This document shows, one piece after another, positions 10,101-19,012 of a stretch of DNA of 64,000 nt. The stretch is taken from positions 2,513,797 through 2,577,796 of the forward strand of contig NC_067204.1 in assembly GCF_026262505.1 (NCBI RefSeq), given 5' to 3'. Each line of letters opens with the position of its first letter. Within the stretch, counting starts at the first letter, position 1. The notes below the pieces were generated by a model. It did no database searches. It was not told the DNA's origin and worked only from the letters and a program-made list of their open reading frames with translations. This DNA is from Trichomonas vaginalis G3. Its lineage: Eukaryota; Parabasalia; Trichomonadida; Trichomonadidae. A program made the translations under genes and the position numbers.

Positions 10101-10435
10101 TCACTTATTTGTTTCTGTATGTCTATGTTTGACTTTTTGACATCTGTTATTTGATTTTTGAGTGAACTCAAATTCATTTGACTTTGAGGGTTATAAGCTG
10201 TTCCGTCTGCAGCTCCACCATAGCCTGCCATTTTCGCTAAAAGTGCCGCTCTTAAACCTCCACTCTGTGCACCAATAACTCGGTTTAAAAGCATAGGGTT
10301 GCTTGACATTTGTTGCAACATAGTGGGGTCATTCATAATTTGTTGTTGCAACTGTTGTTGTGGTGTCAGTTTTACTATTGGATGTTTCAATGCTCCCTTC
10401 CTCTTACGTATATTCTTACGTAGCTTACGTGGCAT
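7116..10435 (-). pseudogene. Large internal protein of about 1,100 aa, frameshifted (copy A)
   Basis: Comparison of the three copies shows one long gene, here broken near 8960 and near 7240. The product starts with a strongly basic tract (RKLRKNIRKRK), then a Q-rich stretch, a long coiled coil (about residues 75-370), a proline-rich region with 4 copies of a 9-residue PTVQNTAPQ repeat, a domain beginning NYGYPDTLDFSDRY, an acidic Q/E-rich linker, a globular C-terminal region and a serine-rich basic tail. No enzyme motif is visible. Basic head, coiled coil and late-type promoter suggest an internal virion or DNA-condensing protein; this is inference. Confidence 0.7.
9048..9157 (-). repeat. 27-bp coding minisatellite (PTVQNTAPQ repeat)
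   Basis: Four tandem 27-bp units encode PTVQNTAPQ within the large internal protein. Corresponding arrays lie at 35039-35140 in copy B (one unit has lost a base, which shifts the frame) and 41384-41480 in copy C (units have diverged to PTVQNPAPQ). Confidence 0.8.
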
Positions 10436-10711
10436 TTTAAGTGAAGTTAAAAAGCGGTTTTTGACAGATGTTTATATGACACTATTTGTTCAGCACAAAA
10501 AACTACTCGGTCAAAGTGTTGTCAGTTTTGTAAAATAACCGTCCTATCTCATTCTATAAGGGGGAAAGGCTTCTCAAAGTATACTTCCTTGGAACGCCCG
10601 TAACTTTTCCTGTAGCGACGATAGACCCTTACTTGTCCGGACAAAGTTATACTAAACATCTTCGGGGCTAGAGGGCACGAAGTGCCTGGAGGCCCCACTA
10701 CCTTTTTTTTT
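10436..10711. repeat. Right subterminal region and terminal inverted repeat, copy A
   Basis: The 230 bases before the terminal repeat are non-coding and conserved in all three copies (36431-36639 and 39883-40090), including the perfect palindrome TTGTCCGGACAA at 10633-10644. The terminal repeat follows with nested hairpin arms: outer GGGGCT (10664-10669) with GGCCCC (10691-10696), inner GGCAC with GTGCC (1074-78 and 82-86 of this block, that is 10674-10686), then CACTACC and a T-run. This right end resembles the LEFT end of copy B (13346-13400) rather than the right ends of B and C. Confidence 0.8.
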
Positions 10712-10781
10712 CTTAGCTATTCAATCGACTTTTTTGTTCCTATGAATTGAGGCAAATTTAAAAAAGTGACAAAAATTTTTA

Positions 10782-12572
10782 ATGACAGCATATACCTTAT
10801 CAGGATTTTTAAATAGTAACCCAGACTTTGAAAGAGTCATACTGGATTTACATCAGATTTTCAGACAATTGGTCATGATATATCTAAATGATCCTAGAAG
10901 TTACTCGTATCATCCGGATTATATTCAGATCAACGATCTTAATGAAGTAATTGCACCCCTTCCACGTCTATCCAACCTTGAAAAGAACAAATGGGTAAGT
11001 TTACCGCATCTTTTAGATAGTTCTTTTGATAGAACTTATACGAGTATCCATGATTTTTCATTTTTATTGAAATGTTATCTACTAGACCCGATAAACCATG
11101 ACAAAGAACTTGTAATTTCCAAATACAAAGAGACATTCGTTCCAAGGGGTTTCAAAGTTCTCGGATATGGAGCTCATAGTGTCGTTTTACATTCCGATGA
11201 ATTCTTCTCTTCACACATATTTAAATTCTCAAAACTAGATCTTTCCGTGGAAAATAAGATCAAAGAAATACTGGGGATTCCAATTTATTATCCAAATTTG
11301 GCCGTGCCTAATAAATACTTTACCAGCAGCCCTTTGTATCGAAAAGGAACATTAACAGCCTATATACAAAACAATCCTAATCTCACAAACCTAGAATTAC
11401 TCGAAAAATTTTATCAAATTTGTTTAGACGTACGAAACATTCACAACCACCACATTATACTAAGAGATCTAAAGCCAGACAACATTCTCCTCGACGAGTT
11501 TGATAAACCTCACTACGCAGATTTTGATGTTTCAGTGTTTGACACCGACAAAGCATATGATTTCACAATAACTAGGTTTTACACGGCTCCAGAAGTTGAG
11601 CAGAACCTTTTCAAATCGAAATACGTTGGTTACGGTGTTAAATCAGACATCTTTTCACTTGGATGCGTTCTCAACTACATGTTCAATCACAATTATCCAT
11701 ATTCTATATATACACCTCTTATTCCAAAAACAGTCATTTATCTGATTGATTTCATGAGAAATCCAAATCCAGATTCTCGACCAACTATAGATGAATTAAT
11801 TTCATTGACCTTAGGAACTATGAAATATTATAGATCAAATCCTGTCAATGAAGGACACATTGGATTAATGAATTATGTACCTAGACCTGATGACAAAATA
11901 AATCCAAAGCAAAATAGTGATTATGGAGAAAATCGTTTCAAGAAACATGCGGACAATCGTAAAAATGCTCATAATCCAGAAAACAATCAAAATTCAAATA
12001 AACGACCCCCACCACAAAATATCAATCCATCACAAGATAGTTCAGATAGTGACACAGAGGATAATTCAGAAAGTGACAATTGTAATTTAACAAAAAGTGA
12101 CACCAAGAAAACCACAAAAAGTGACACAAAGAAGATTACAAAAAGTGACATAAAGAAGATTATAAAAAGTAACATAAAGAAGATTATAAAAAGTAACATA
12201 AAGAAGATTACAAAAAGTGACACAAAGACAAGTTCAAATAACCTCAAACGTGGTTCTAATATTTCTCGTAAAAAAGATCCAAAATATCCAGGAACATTTA
12301 GACAGAAACAGATATTTTCGGATTCTCTTAATGAACTACTTTATTTATTGAATATGAGGAATAGTAATATAAGTTTGCCAGACGAAGAATTGATGCCCAT
12401 GATATATAAAAATCTGATTAATGTTATCAATTATGATATATTTGATCCAGAACCAGAACAAAATTCTGACACTAATATCGATAATTTTATCAATATCTTA
12501 ATGTTGTGCATGAAAATTCGGTTCACTTCACTTCTGACAAAAATGACAAGTTTACATGGCAAAAATATATAG
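10782..12572 (+). CDS. Host protein kinase with lysine/serine-repeat tail
   Basis: This 596-aa protein has an atypical eukaryotic protein kinase domain at about residues 120-345. The glycine loop is GYGAHSVV near 127-134, the putative VAIK lysine is in HIFKFSK, the catalytic loop reads LRDLKPDN (around 226-233) instead of HRD, and the metal motif is DFD (around 246-248) instead of DFG, followed by TAPE and SDIFSLGCVL. The catalytic D, N and metal-binding D remain, so it may be active. The tail is low-complexity with 5-6 repeats of TKSDTKKI-type decamers. It is a typical member of the very large kinase families of Trichomonas. Copy A ends only 70 bases upstream of the ATG, so its native promoter may be displaced. 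Confidence 0.85.
   Translation: MTAYTLSGFLNSNPDFERVILDLHQIFRQLVMIYLNDPRSYSYHPDYIQINDLNEVIAPLPRLSNLEKNKWVSLPHLLDSSFDRTYTSIHDFSFLLKCYLLDPINHDKELVISKYKETFVPRGFKVLGYGAHSVVLHSDEFFSSHIFKFSKLDLSVENKIKEILGIPIYYPNLAVPNKYFTSSPLYRKGTLTAYIQNNPNLTNLELLEKFYQICLDVRNIHNHHIILRDLKPDNILLDEFDKPHYADFDVSVFDTDKAYDFTITRFYTAPEVEQNLFKSKYVGYGVKSDIFSLGCVLNYMFNHNYPYSIYTPLIPKTVIYLIDFMRNPNPDSRPTIDELISLTLGTMKYYRSNPVNEGHIGLMNYVPRPDDKINPKQNSDYGENRFKKHADNRKNAHNPENNQNSNKRPPPQNINPSQDSSDSDTEDNSESDNCNLTKSDTKKTTKSDTKKITKSDIKKIIKSNIKKIIKSNIKKITKSDTKTSSNNLKRGSNISRKKDPKYPGTFRQKQIFSDSLNELLYLLNMRNSNISLPDEELMPMIYKNLINVINYDIFDPEPEQNSDTNIDNFINILMLCMKIRFTSLLTKMTSLHGKNI
12095..12230 (+). repeat. 30-bp coding minisatellite in kinase tail
   Basis: Tandem AAAAAGTGACA(C/T)AAAGAAGA-type units encode the K/S/T-rich repeats of the kinase tail. 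The units differ by single-base substitutions and all keep the frame. Confidence 0.7.
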
Positions 12573-12811
12573 GGTATTTTTTTTTAAAAGTAGTTATCTT
12601 TATATATAAAAATAAAACTTTTGATATATTTGAGTAAATGATTTATTAATTTATTTATTTATTTTTTTTAAATCAAATCATATAAATATATATAATATAA
12701 TAGTGAAATAGAACAAGAGATAATTATTGATGATTAAATTGTAGACGAGGATAAAAGTTTAGATAAATTAATAAAATTAGTGTGGAATCAGACAAATTTC
12801 GGGTTGTTTGG
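12573..12811. other. AT-rich host intergenic spacer
   Basis: I see no gene in this spacer. It is strongly AT-rich with short TTTA runs. Its last 25 bases (from about 12788) are a degenerate version of the last palindrome arm of the neighbouring satellite unit, so the array once began slightly further left. Confidence 0.6.
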
Positions 12812-13328
12812 GAAGGAATTGTTGGCTATGATGTACTGATTCATGATCAGTACATCATAGCCAACAATTCCTTATACAAAGTTCAAAAACTTGGTGCAAT
12901 CAGAACTGATTGCACCCAAGTTTTTGAACTTTCTCGAGGGAATGAAAGGGTAAGAGGTATACATTATGAATATATACCTCTTACCCTTCCATTCCCTCTC
13001 TGACAGCGGGAAACTTTGTCTGAATGTTAAACTATTCAGACAAAGTTTCCCGCTGTTTGCGAAGGAATTGTTGGCTATGATGTACTGATTCATGATCAGT
13101 ACATCATAGCCAACAATTCCTTATACAAAGTTCAAAAACTTGGGTGCAATCAGTTCTGATTGCACCCAAGTTTTTGAACTTTCTCGAGGGAATGAAAGGG
13201 TAAGAGGTATACATTATGAATATATACCTCTTACCCTTCCATTCCCTCTCTGACAGCGGGAAACTTTGTCTGAATGTTAAACTATTCAGACAAAGTTTCC
13301 CGCTGTTTGCGAAGGAATTGTTGGCTAT
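12812..13328. repeat. Tandem 250-bp satellite made of four different hairpins
   Basis: Units start at 12812, 13061 and 13311 (period 249-250). Each unit is a chain of four unrelated, nearly perfect palindromes. Their arms begin GGAATTGTTGGCTATGATG (25-26 bp arms), AAAGTTCAAAAACTTGGG (27 bp, 2-nt loop), GAGGGAATGAAAGGG (26 bp with one mismatch) and AGCGGGAAACTTTGTC (21 bp). The third unit is interrupted by copy B after GCTAT at 13324-13328 and continues at 36780-36890, where the first two hairpins are completed before the array stops. Confidence 0.9.
13324..13328. repeat. Target-site duplication GCTAT, left of copy B
   Basis: GCTAT here and at 36780-36784 flank copy B. The intact satellite units nearby read TTGGCTATGATGTAC, giving the empty site: TTG-GCTAT on the left and GCTAT-GATGTAC on the right. 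A 5-6 bp duplication is usual for Maverick integrases. Confidence 0.93.
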
Positions 13329-13400
13329 AAAAAAAAAAAAAAAAAGGTAGTGGGGCTTCCAGGCACTTCGTGCCCTCTAGCCCCGAAGATGTTTAGTATA
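13329..13400. repeat. Left terminal inverted repeat of copy B with nested hairpin
   Basis: The terminus has a 17-base A-run, then GGTAGTGGGGCTTCCAGG. The outer arms GGGGCT (13352-13357) and AGCCCC (13379-13384) enclose an inner hairpin GGCAC-TTC-GTGCC (13362-13374). The right end of copy B keeps the same architecture with a different inner hairpin. Confidence 0.88.
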
Positions 13401-13425
13401 AATGAAGTTTTTATTCGGAAAATTG

Positions 13426-13533
13426 TTAGTCTTCTGGTGTGAATTCGGAGGACTCTTCTTCTTCCTCAATTGCTTCTGGGAAGAAGCCTTCTTCTGGGTC
13501 GAAAACATTATATAATGTGTCGCTTTTCACAAA
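13426..13533 (-). pseudogene. Remnant of an acidic protein C-terminus
   Basis: One minus-strand frame without an ATG reads as a plausible acidic C-terminal tail (LYNVFDPEEGFFPEAIEEEE, then SSEFTPED and stop). It sits between the terminal repeat and the methyltransferase and may be the stub of a gene lost from the left end. The identity is unknown. Confidence 0.3.
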
Positions 13534-13606
13534 TTATATATGTTTTCATGTTTTGTCACTTTTCTGTCACTTTTCAGGAAAAAAACATTTTTATTATTAT
13601 ATATAA

Positions 13607-14418
13607 ATGAATTTTACAAAACCTCCGTTACCGTTCTTTGGAAATAAGAGTAAATGTAAAGATATTATATTGAGAGAACTTAAGAAACTACCGAATGTCT
13701 AACATTTGTAGATTTGTTCGGTGGAAGTTTCTATATATCCCATTTGTGCCATACAATATTCCCAGACTCAAAGATTATATGCAATGACTTCGACAACTAT
13801 ATGGACCGTCTCAAACATATACCAGACACAAACAATATATTGAAAGAGTTAAAAGAAAAGATACCTATAGGTAAGATGGAACGTATACCATTAGATAACA
13901 AAAATATTGTGAGAGAGGTTTTGAAAAAAGCAGAATATATAGACTGGGATAGTATATCTGCTAGACTATTATATAGTGGTTCTATAAGAGTTCATGACAT
14001 TGAAACACTTATGTCAAAAGTTTATATCTTAACTATACAAATGTTTTCAAAGAGGACATAGAAAAATATATTGAGGGTATAGAGTTTGGGAGATGTTATT
14101 GGACAGAGTTGTATGAAAAATATAAAGACAAGGAAAATGTTTTCTTTATAGTGGACCCGCCGTTCAACACATGGATTTTCAATACCAAGTAGACTGGACT
14201 TTGAGAGACTCTTTAGAAACTTTAGACGTTTTACATAACCATCCATGCTTTTACTTTACATCCGATAAAAGTGGTTTGGAAACCGTTATGAGATGGTTAG
14301 AGGACATACATGACTATGAGTTTATATATGACAAGATAGAATATGAGAGAGGTCCTATAAACCGGAGAAAGTGTCATAACAAAAAATTTTATTAGTAAGT
14401 AAATGTGGTTTGAAATAG
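13607..14418 (+). pseudogene. Dam-like DNA adenine methyltransferase, frameshifted (copy B)
   Basis: This is the copy B version of a D12-class N6-adenine methyltransferase of about 270 aa. The start MNFTKPPLPFFGNKSK, motif I FVDLFGG and the DPPF catalytic motif (near 14155) can all be read, but single bases are missing near 13695, 14020, 14165 and 14383. The catalytic D-P-P-F/Y motif and the PFFGNK motif identify the family. See the better preserved copy at 63144-63961. It starts the left arm of the element, preceded by TTTTTATTATTATATATAA. Confidence 0.8.
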
Positions 14419-14533
14419 ACTACTTGTTTTAGGTTTTTTCCATTGTGTCATTTATTTCTTTGACGTGGCAGAAAAGTACAGAGAATATGAAGATGAACCA
14501 ATGCCTGCAAATGTTCAGTATATGTACTCGTAA
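14403..14533 (+). pseudogene. 43-aa membrane peptide gene, one frameshift (copy B)
   Basis: This is the copy B version of the short membrane peptide at 63028-63159. The ATG overlaps the methyltransferase stop. One G is missing near 14417 relative to copy C, which breaks the frame after four codons. Confidence 0.5.
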
Positions 14534-14555
14534 GAATATTTTTATCTAATATTAA

Positions 14556-14911
14556 ATGGACGCACAGAACTTAGCGAATGCACAGCAACCTGGACAACCA
14601 AACCAGAGAATTCCAAATGAAGTTAGAATACAAACTGCAATGGCAAACTATGGTCAAGTGCCAACAGATGTACAAATGCAAACTGCCATGTCAAATGACG
14701 CTGCGTTAGGTTTGCCACCATGTATGCAAATATGAGATGGAAAGAGTTTTATACAAACCCTGAAGTGGATATAAACAACTTTATGCAGATGACGCGAACA
14801 CAGGAGTTGACCCAGAATATGTTTTCTACCAGAGGAGAAACAGAATGTATGAGCTCCAGTTAAAGAATGCTATAACTCAACAGGAAACGCAAAAGACTAG
14901 GCGGACATTAG
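14556..14911 (+). pseudogene. 120-aa virion-like protein MDAQN, frameshifted (copy B)
   Basis: This is the copy B version of the intact 120-aa gene at 62642-63004. The start follows ATTTTTATCTAATATTAA. Losses near 14720 and 14768 break the frame. The C-terminus is a basic RKRKRLGGH-like tract just before TAG. Function unknown. Confidence 0.6.
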
Positions 14912-14929
14912 ATTTTTACATATAGTAAA

Positions 14930-15168
14930 ATGGGTTTCTTCAGTAAGATAAACTTCTTTCGAAATGTTGGAAGAGGTATATGGAATGGAATAAAACCGTA
15001 GGAAGAGGAATTTGGAACGGAGTCAAAAATATTGGTAAAAGAGTAGGTCAGTTCGTTGGTATTATACCTAAAGACCCTGAACCAGAAGAGCAAGCTCCTG
15101 TTATACAACAGCCTGAACCTGCACCACAGTCTAGTTGGCAACCAAATCCAACACCTCAACCGTATTAA
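14930..15168 (+). pseudogene. 80-aa amphipathic peptide MGFFSK, frameshifted (copy B)
   Basis: This is the copy B version of the intact gene at 62381-62623. One codon is missing near 14950 and one A near 14995. The C-terminal proline-rich half is readable. Confidence 0.6.
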
Positions 15169-15171
15169 AAA

Positions 15172-16017
15172 AATTATTTTTACCGTTCGATAGTAGTTGT
15201 ATATGAAACTAAGTTCTAAGTAAAACACATGGTATAATGGAATTATTCTTTTCTTCCATCTGTAGTAAACCATACTTGAAAGTCTGAAATACTTCCACTT
15301 GGTGGTTCGTATAACTTTGTAGGTTTTTCGTAAAAGTCATTTGCCAAGCATAAAAAGAGAGTTTTGGGCGCCAGAAAATGAAGCATGAACAATAATAGCA
15401 GCTGGGTCGAAAACACTTTAAATAAATATTCATCTCTTGCATATCGACTGTAAATATTTGCTAAAGGAAGTTCGACTTTCTGATTTAACATTCTTTGCAA
15501 ATAATACCATTGACATTGCAGTGAATTCTGTATATATTTGTTCGTCTTTATTTGGATTGTTTTCGTAGATTTGAAATGACACTTGTGAATTTTGTTTGTC
15601 ATATACAATTCTCACATAAAGTGTGCTCTCGGTATTTGCATATTCATCAGCATATTTTGCATAACATGAATTTATTTTATCTTCTATATTTTTTAACGCA
15701 GTCTGTAGAGAAGATGAAAGGTCAACTTGTATTAGCTCAATTTCTTCCCACATTTTTCGTTTCCCTTCAGATATATAATCTATATGAAACCTTACAATAA
15801 ATGGAAAACTTTTATCTTCTACAGACACAAACTTCATTCTACGAAAGCCAATAGCTTTTGTGACAGATGGGTCTCTTAGCCATCTTAATGGGTAGTCAAA
15901 ACGATAGCCTTCATGCTTTACGGTCTCTGTCTCAAACTTTTGACCGACATTAGTAAAAAGTTCATCTAATGGTTTAGTTGTAGCAACTCTTGAATTTTCT
16001 TTTTCTATTGGAAGCAT
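15172..16017 (-). pseudogene. FDYP-family protein 2, frameshifted, divergent middle (copy B)
   Basis: This is a member of a two-protein family unique to these elements, as far as I can tell. Family hallmarks are RFDYPLRWLRDPSVTKAIGF near residue 40 and a C-terminal block with EPPSGSISDFQVWFTTDG. Residues 1-68 and the last 60 match copy C (61527-62376) almost exactly, but the 130 residues between share only scattered identities with it. The gene is frameshifted in the C-terminal third. It is divergent from the fibre gene over 18 bases. A virion or attachment role is possible because of that neighbour; this is inference. Confidence 0.65.
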
Positions 16018-16035
16018 ATTTTATCTAGAATAAAA
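16018..16035. promoter_or_regulatory. 18-bp divergent promoter spacer (FDYP 2 / fibre)
   Basis: ATTTTATCTAGAATAAAA separates two divergent start codons and is centred on TCTAGA. The same spacer occurs at 61509-61526. It has the element-type T-rich motif before each ATG. Confidence 0.45.
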
Positions 16036-17445
16036 ATGTCGAAAGATATTGCTTCCATGAGAGAAATACAACACAACGACAACTCATTATGCAAGCTCTA
16101 AATAAGAACACAACAAACTTTTCAAACTATTCTAAGATATCTGAGTCATTGAAAGAAGGAAACTTAAAACTGACATTAAACCCTTTAACAGATGAGTTTC
16201 TATTTCAAGACAAGAAGAGCAATACTGTCTGTATAAATCCAACAAAAGGAACTTTAAACGAGAAACCTATAAATGAACTTCTTTTTGAAAGCAGATGTTT
16301 GACAACAAAGCTGACAAAGAATATGTAGACGATGCAATAGCAAAAGAAGAAAAAGAGCTAACAATGCTTATGCAACAAAAGAACATACTCATCCTGAACT
16401 AGCAGACAAAACATATGTTGACAATAAAATGTCAAGTGAAGTGACAAGAGCTGAAAACGAATATTCTAAAAAGACTCATACACATTCTATATCTGAAATA
16501 ACAGACTTAAACGTTAGCCTTGAAAAGAAAGCGGATAAGGATTGTGTGGCTAGTAGGTTAGAGAAGAAAGCAGATAAGGAATATGTGGATGAAAAAGATA
16601 ATGAAATTATAGAAAGGGTTGAATGGTATCATGGATGGACATCGAAGATTCTTAAAACTAAAGCTGATACAGGATGGGTTTCAGGATGTTTAGACCTTAA
16701 AGCAGATAAAACTTATGTTAACGATGAGTTAGAGAAGAAAGCAAATAAGACTCATACACATACAAGTTTTACAACTGTTGCTATAGAAAGTATTGAAGGA
16801 ACGGTTGACGTAACTGGTGGGGATGTATTATATTGTAAACCTCCTAACTTTCCACAAGGTTTAACATCGGATGACGACATAACGACGATGAGAAACATTA
16901 GATGTAAAGATGTTTATGTCATGAAGGATGAATATAATATTAAATTCACTGCTCAAGATTTATATGACAAGAAAGCAGACAAAAAAGAGCTTCAAACATT
17001 AAAGACAGAAATACTTCAAACATTATATCCTATAGGCTCTATTTATACGTCAATGAACTCAACAAATCCAGAAACAGTTCTGGGTTTTGGAACTTGGACT
17101 CAAATAGTCGACAGGTTTTTGTATTGTGCAAACTCTTCAAAGGAAACAGGTGGAAGTAAAACGATTTCAGGTGAAAATTTACCTGCACATAGTCACTACA
17201 TAGATTTAAGTACATCTCAAGCAGGTTGGCATAAGCATAGATATTGGGATTGGTCAGCAATGACAAAAGGTAAAGGATATGATGTTAAAGACAACGTTCA
17301 GTTTGCTATAAATTGTTTCTGGAGTAACACTGAGGGAGGAGGAAACCATACACATCGCGTTTCAGGATATACGCAAACAACGGGACAAAGTAAAGACTAC
17401 ATGCCACCTTACATGACAGTTTACGCATGGTATAGAAATGCTTAG
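16036..17445 (+). pseudogene. Fibre with tail-collar domain, N-terminal frameshifts (copy B)
   Basis: This is the copy B version of the intact 469-aa fibre at 60099-61508. Base changes near 16075, 16287 and 16352 break the first 130 codons. From 16429 the frame is open to TAG and covers the KAD/YV repeats and the whole collar domain (PIGSIYTS to AWYRNA). Few differences from copy C are seen, in contrast to the neighbouring FDYP 2 gene. Confidence 0.8.
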
Positions 17446-18403
17446 TCGTCATTTTCAACTTCTTTAGCATATTCGTCAGGAGTTGTCTTATATTTGTTAG
17501 GAACTGTCTTTGAAAGTATACCACCTTGAACTTTGACAAGTTTGAAACGAGGTCTGACAATAGTAGTTTTATCTTCTGCTTGCAGTGTGTACATTTTGCC
17601 ATGTTTGCCTAAAACTTCATAATATTCTCTTGTATACTTTCTTCTATTTTTACGAACACGAATGTGAGTACCTGTCGGGTTCCCATTGTTGTCATAGTCA
17701 ATAGTATTTTCATATGGGTCGCGTTTAGGTATTTCTATATTTTTACTTTGTCACCTTTCTGAAGTTTGAAGCCCGGCATTCTTTCTTGTTTGTCTCTTTT
17801 GACTAAATTATTAAATATATAGTCTTTCTCTAAGTCAGGGTTGTTTTTCATTTCTTCGGGGGAGTGGTTTCCCAAACCTTTTTGTTTACGGCTATTGTAA
17901 ATATTTAAAACTTGTCTCATCTTTGCCATGGAGAAGTGTCTATATTTGTCGTCATATGACATTTCATTTGCTTCACCACCTTGTGGTTGGTTTAAGTCTC
18001 TTAACATTTTTATACAACCGTCAATGACACCAAGAGCAGAATGGTTTTGGTCGACAATGAAATATTGGTTTACATTTTTTGAACGCAGATAGTTTTTTAC
18101 ATCATCTGATTTGAAAGAACTTTCACAGTCAGATGTCAGTTTTGTTGGATGGTATTTGTCAACGAATATTGTCAAAGCAGTTTTCACATCTAAAATATTT
18201 TTGGACCATAATGGTATGGCTTCACAGTATCTTGTTTTTGACCAACAAATATTAGCCAGTATGGTGGTCCATCTGTTCTAACTCTCGGAATGTTTTCCAA
18301 GATATCCATAAACCAAGCATTTGGTGTTTGAACTAAAGATTTTTATCATGAGTGCTTTTTTGTCGCTTTAGAAACATAGGGGTCCTTGTTTTGGATTCGT
18401 CAT
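17442..18403 (-). pseudogene. Retrovirus-like integrase, frameshifted (copy B)
   Basis: This is the copy B version of the intact integrase at 59143-60102. The catalytic core from the second aspartate (LTSDCES) to the third catalytic position (GVIDGC, aspartate where glutamate is expected) is readable within 17735-18187. Base losses near 17738 and in the N-terminal 70 codons break it. It is tail to tail with the fibre gene; stop codons overlap by 3 bases. Confidence 0.8.
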
Positions 18404-18420
18404 TTTTTATCCTATAAGAA
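18404..18420. promoter_or_regulatory. 17-bp divergent promoter spacer (integrase / 133-aa protein)
   Basis: TTTTTTATCCTATAAGA-type sequence separates the two start codons. It is conserved at 59127-59142. Confidence 0.45.
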
Positions 18421-18822
18421 ATGGGTTTATTTGGCGCATTAGCAGGAGTTGCATCCAGATTTTTACCCGCAGTGGGAACAATAGCCAGAGGTGTATTTGG
18501 AGTTGGAAGGAAGATTTTGAGTACATTAGGTATACTTAAAGAGAAAGCACAACCTATTATACAAACTGTACAGAAAGGTTGGGATGTAGCACGAGATGCA
18601 ACAAATCTTATTCCAAATCCTGAAACAAGAGGAAAAGTTCAAGGATGGATGGACAATGTAGGAAGACAAGCAGGAAACTATTATAACAAAGCAAATGACT
18701 ACTATAACCAAGCAGGACACTATATGGACCAAGGTGAAAGATTCTTTAACAGAGGATATAACCATGCACAACAATGGGTAAACAATAACCAACCTCAACC
18801 GCCTCAAACGTGGGGAATGTAA
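18421..18822 (+). CDS. 133-aa protein with amphipathic N-terminus (copy B)
   Basis: The protein starts MGLFGALAGVASRFLPAVG, a glycine/alanine-rich amphipathic helix. It continues with a K/R-bearing helical region (GVGRKILSTLGILKEK), and ends in a Y/N/Q-rich repetitive tail (NYYNKANDYYNQ, GHYMDQGERFF) with PQPPQTWGM. The layout of a short membrane-active helix plus glycine-rich body is what adenovirus protein VI-type membrane-lytic minor proteins look like, but no homology is claimed. The 80-aa MGFFSK protein has a similar start. It is intact and nearly identical in copy C (58725-59126), a sign of recent constraint or recent spread. Confidence 0.7.
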   Translation: MGLFGALAGVASRFLPAVGTIARGVFGVGRKILSTLGILKEKAQPIIQTVQKGWDVARDATNLIPNPETRGKVQGWMDNVGRQAGNYYNKANDYYNQAGHYMDQGERFFNRGYNHAQQWVNNNQPQPPQTWGM

Positions 18823-18841
18823 AGTTTTTTACTGAGATGAA

Positions 18842-18994
18842 ATGAACAATACAGCATTGAGACAAAATGGGTTCAAGATGGATTTGTCGGCTTCCAGCAG
18901 TTACACAACGTGTTTGTCAAGTTCTTCCTATACCTCAGGAAGTTTAGACCGACTTAAAAACAACAACAACCAGTTGAAAACAAACCAAACTAAA
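18842..18994 (+). pseudogene. Small basic 50-aa peptide gene, frameshifted (copy B)
   Basis: This is the copy B version of the intact 50-aa gene at 58553-58705. It has an extra A near 18865 and lacks a T near 18948. It sits between two genes that share the promoter sequence TTTTTTACTGAGATGAA, which also precedes this ATG. Confidence 0.5.
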
Positions 18995-19012
18995 ATTTTT
19001 TACTGAGATGAA

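Larger units (their letters stand above)
1..10711. mobile_element. Maverick/Polinton-like element, copy A (right part only)
   Basis: This is the right-hand portion of a large virus-like DNA transposon; its left part lies before the window. It holds a KilA-N fragment, the packaging ATPase, an acidic-tailed protein, SF3 helicase, penton-like protein, major capsid candidate and a large internal protein, in the same order as copy B (26560-36430). It ends with a terminal repeat whose tip is GGCCCCACTACC followed by a T-run at 10703-10711. The flanking host sequence begins at 10712. Copy A has the best helicase, ATPase and acidic-tail genes of the three copies, while its capsid genes are frameshifted. 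Confidence 0.9.
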
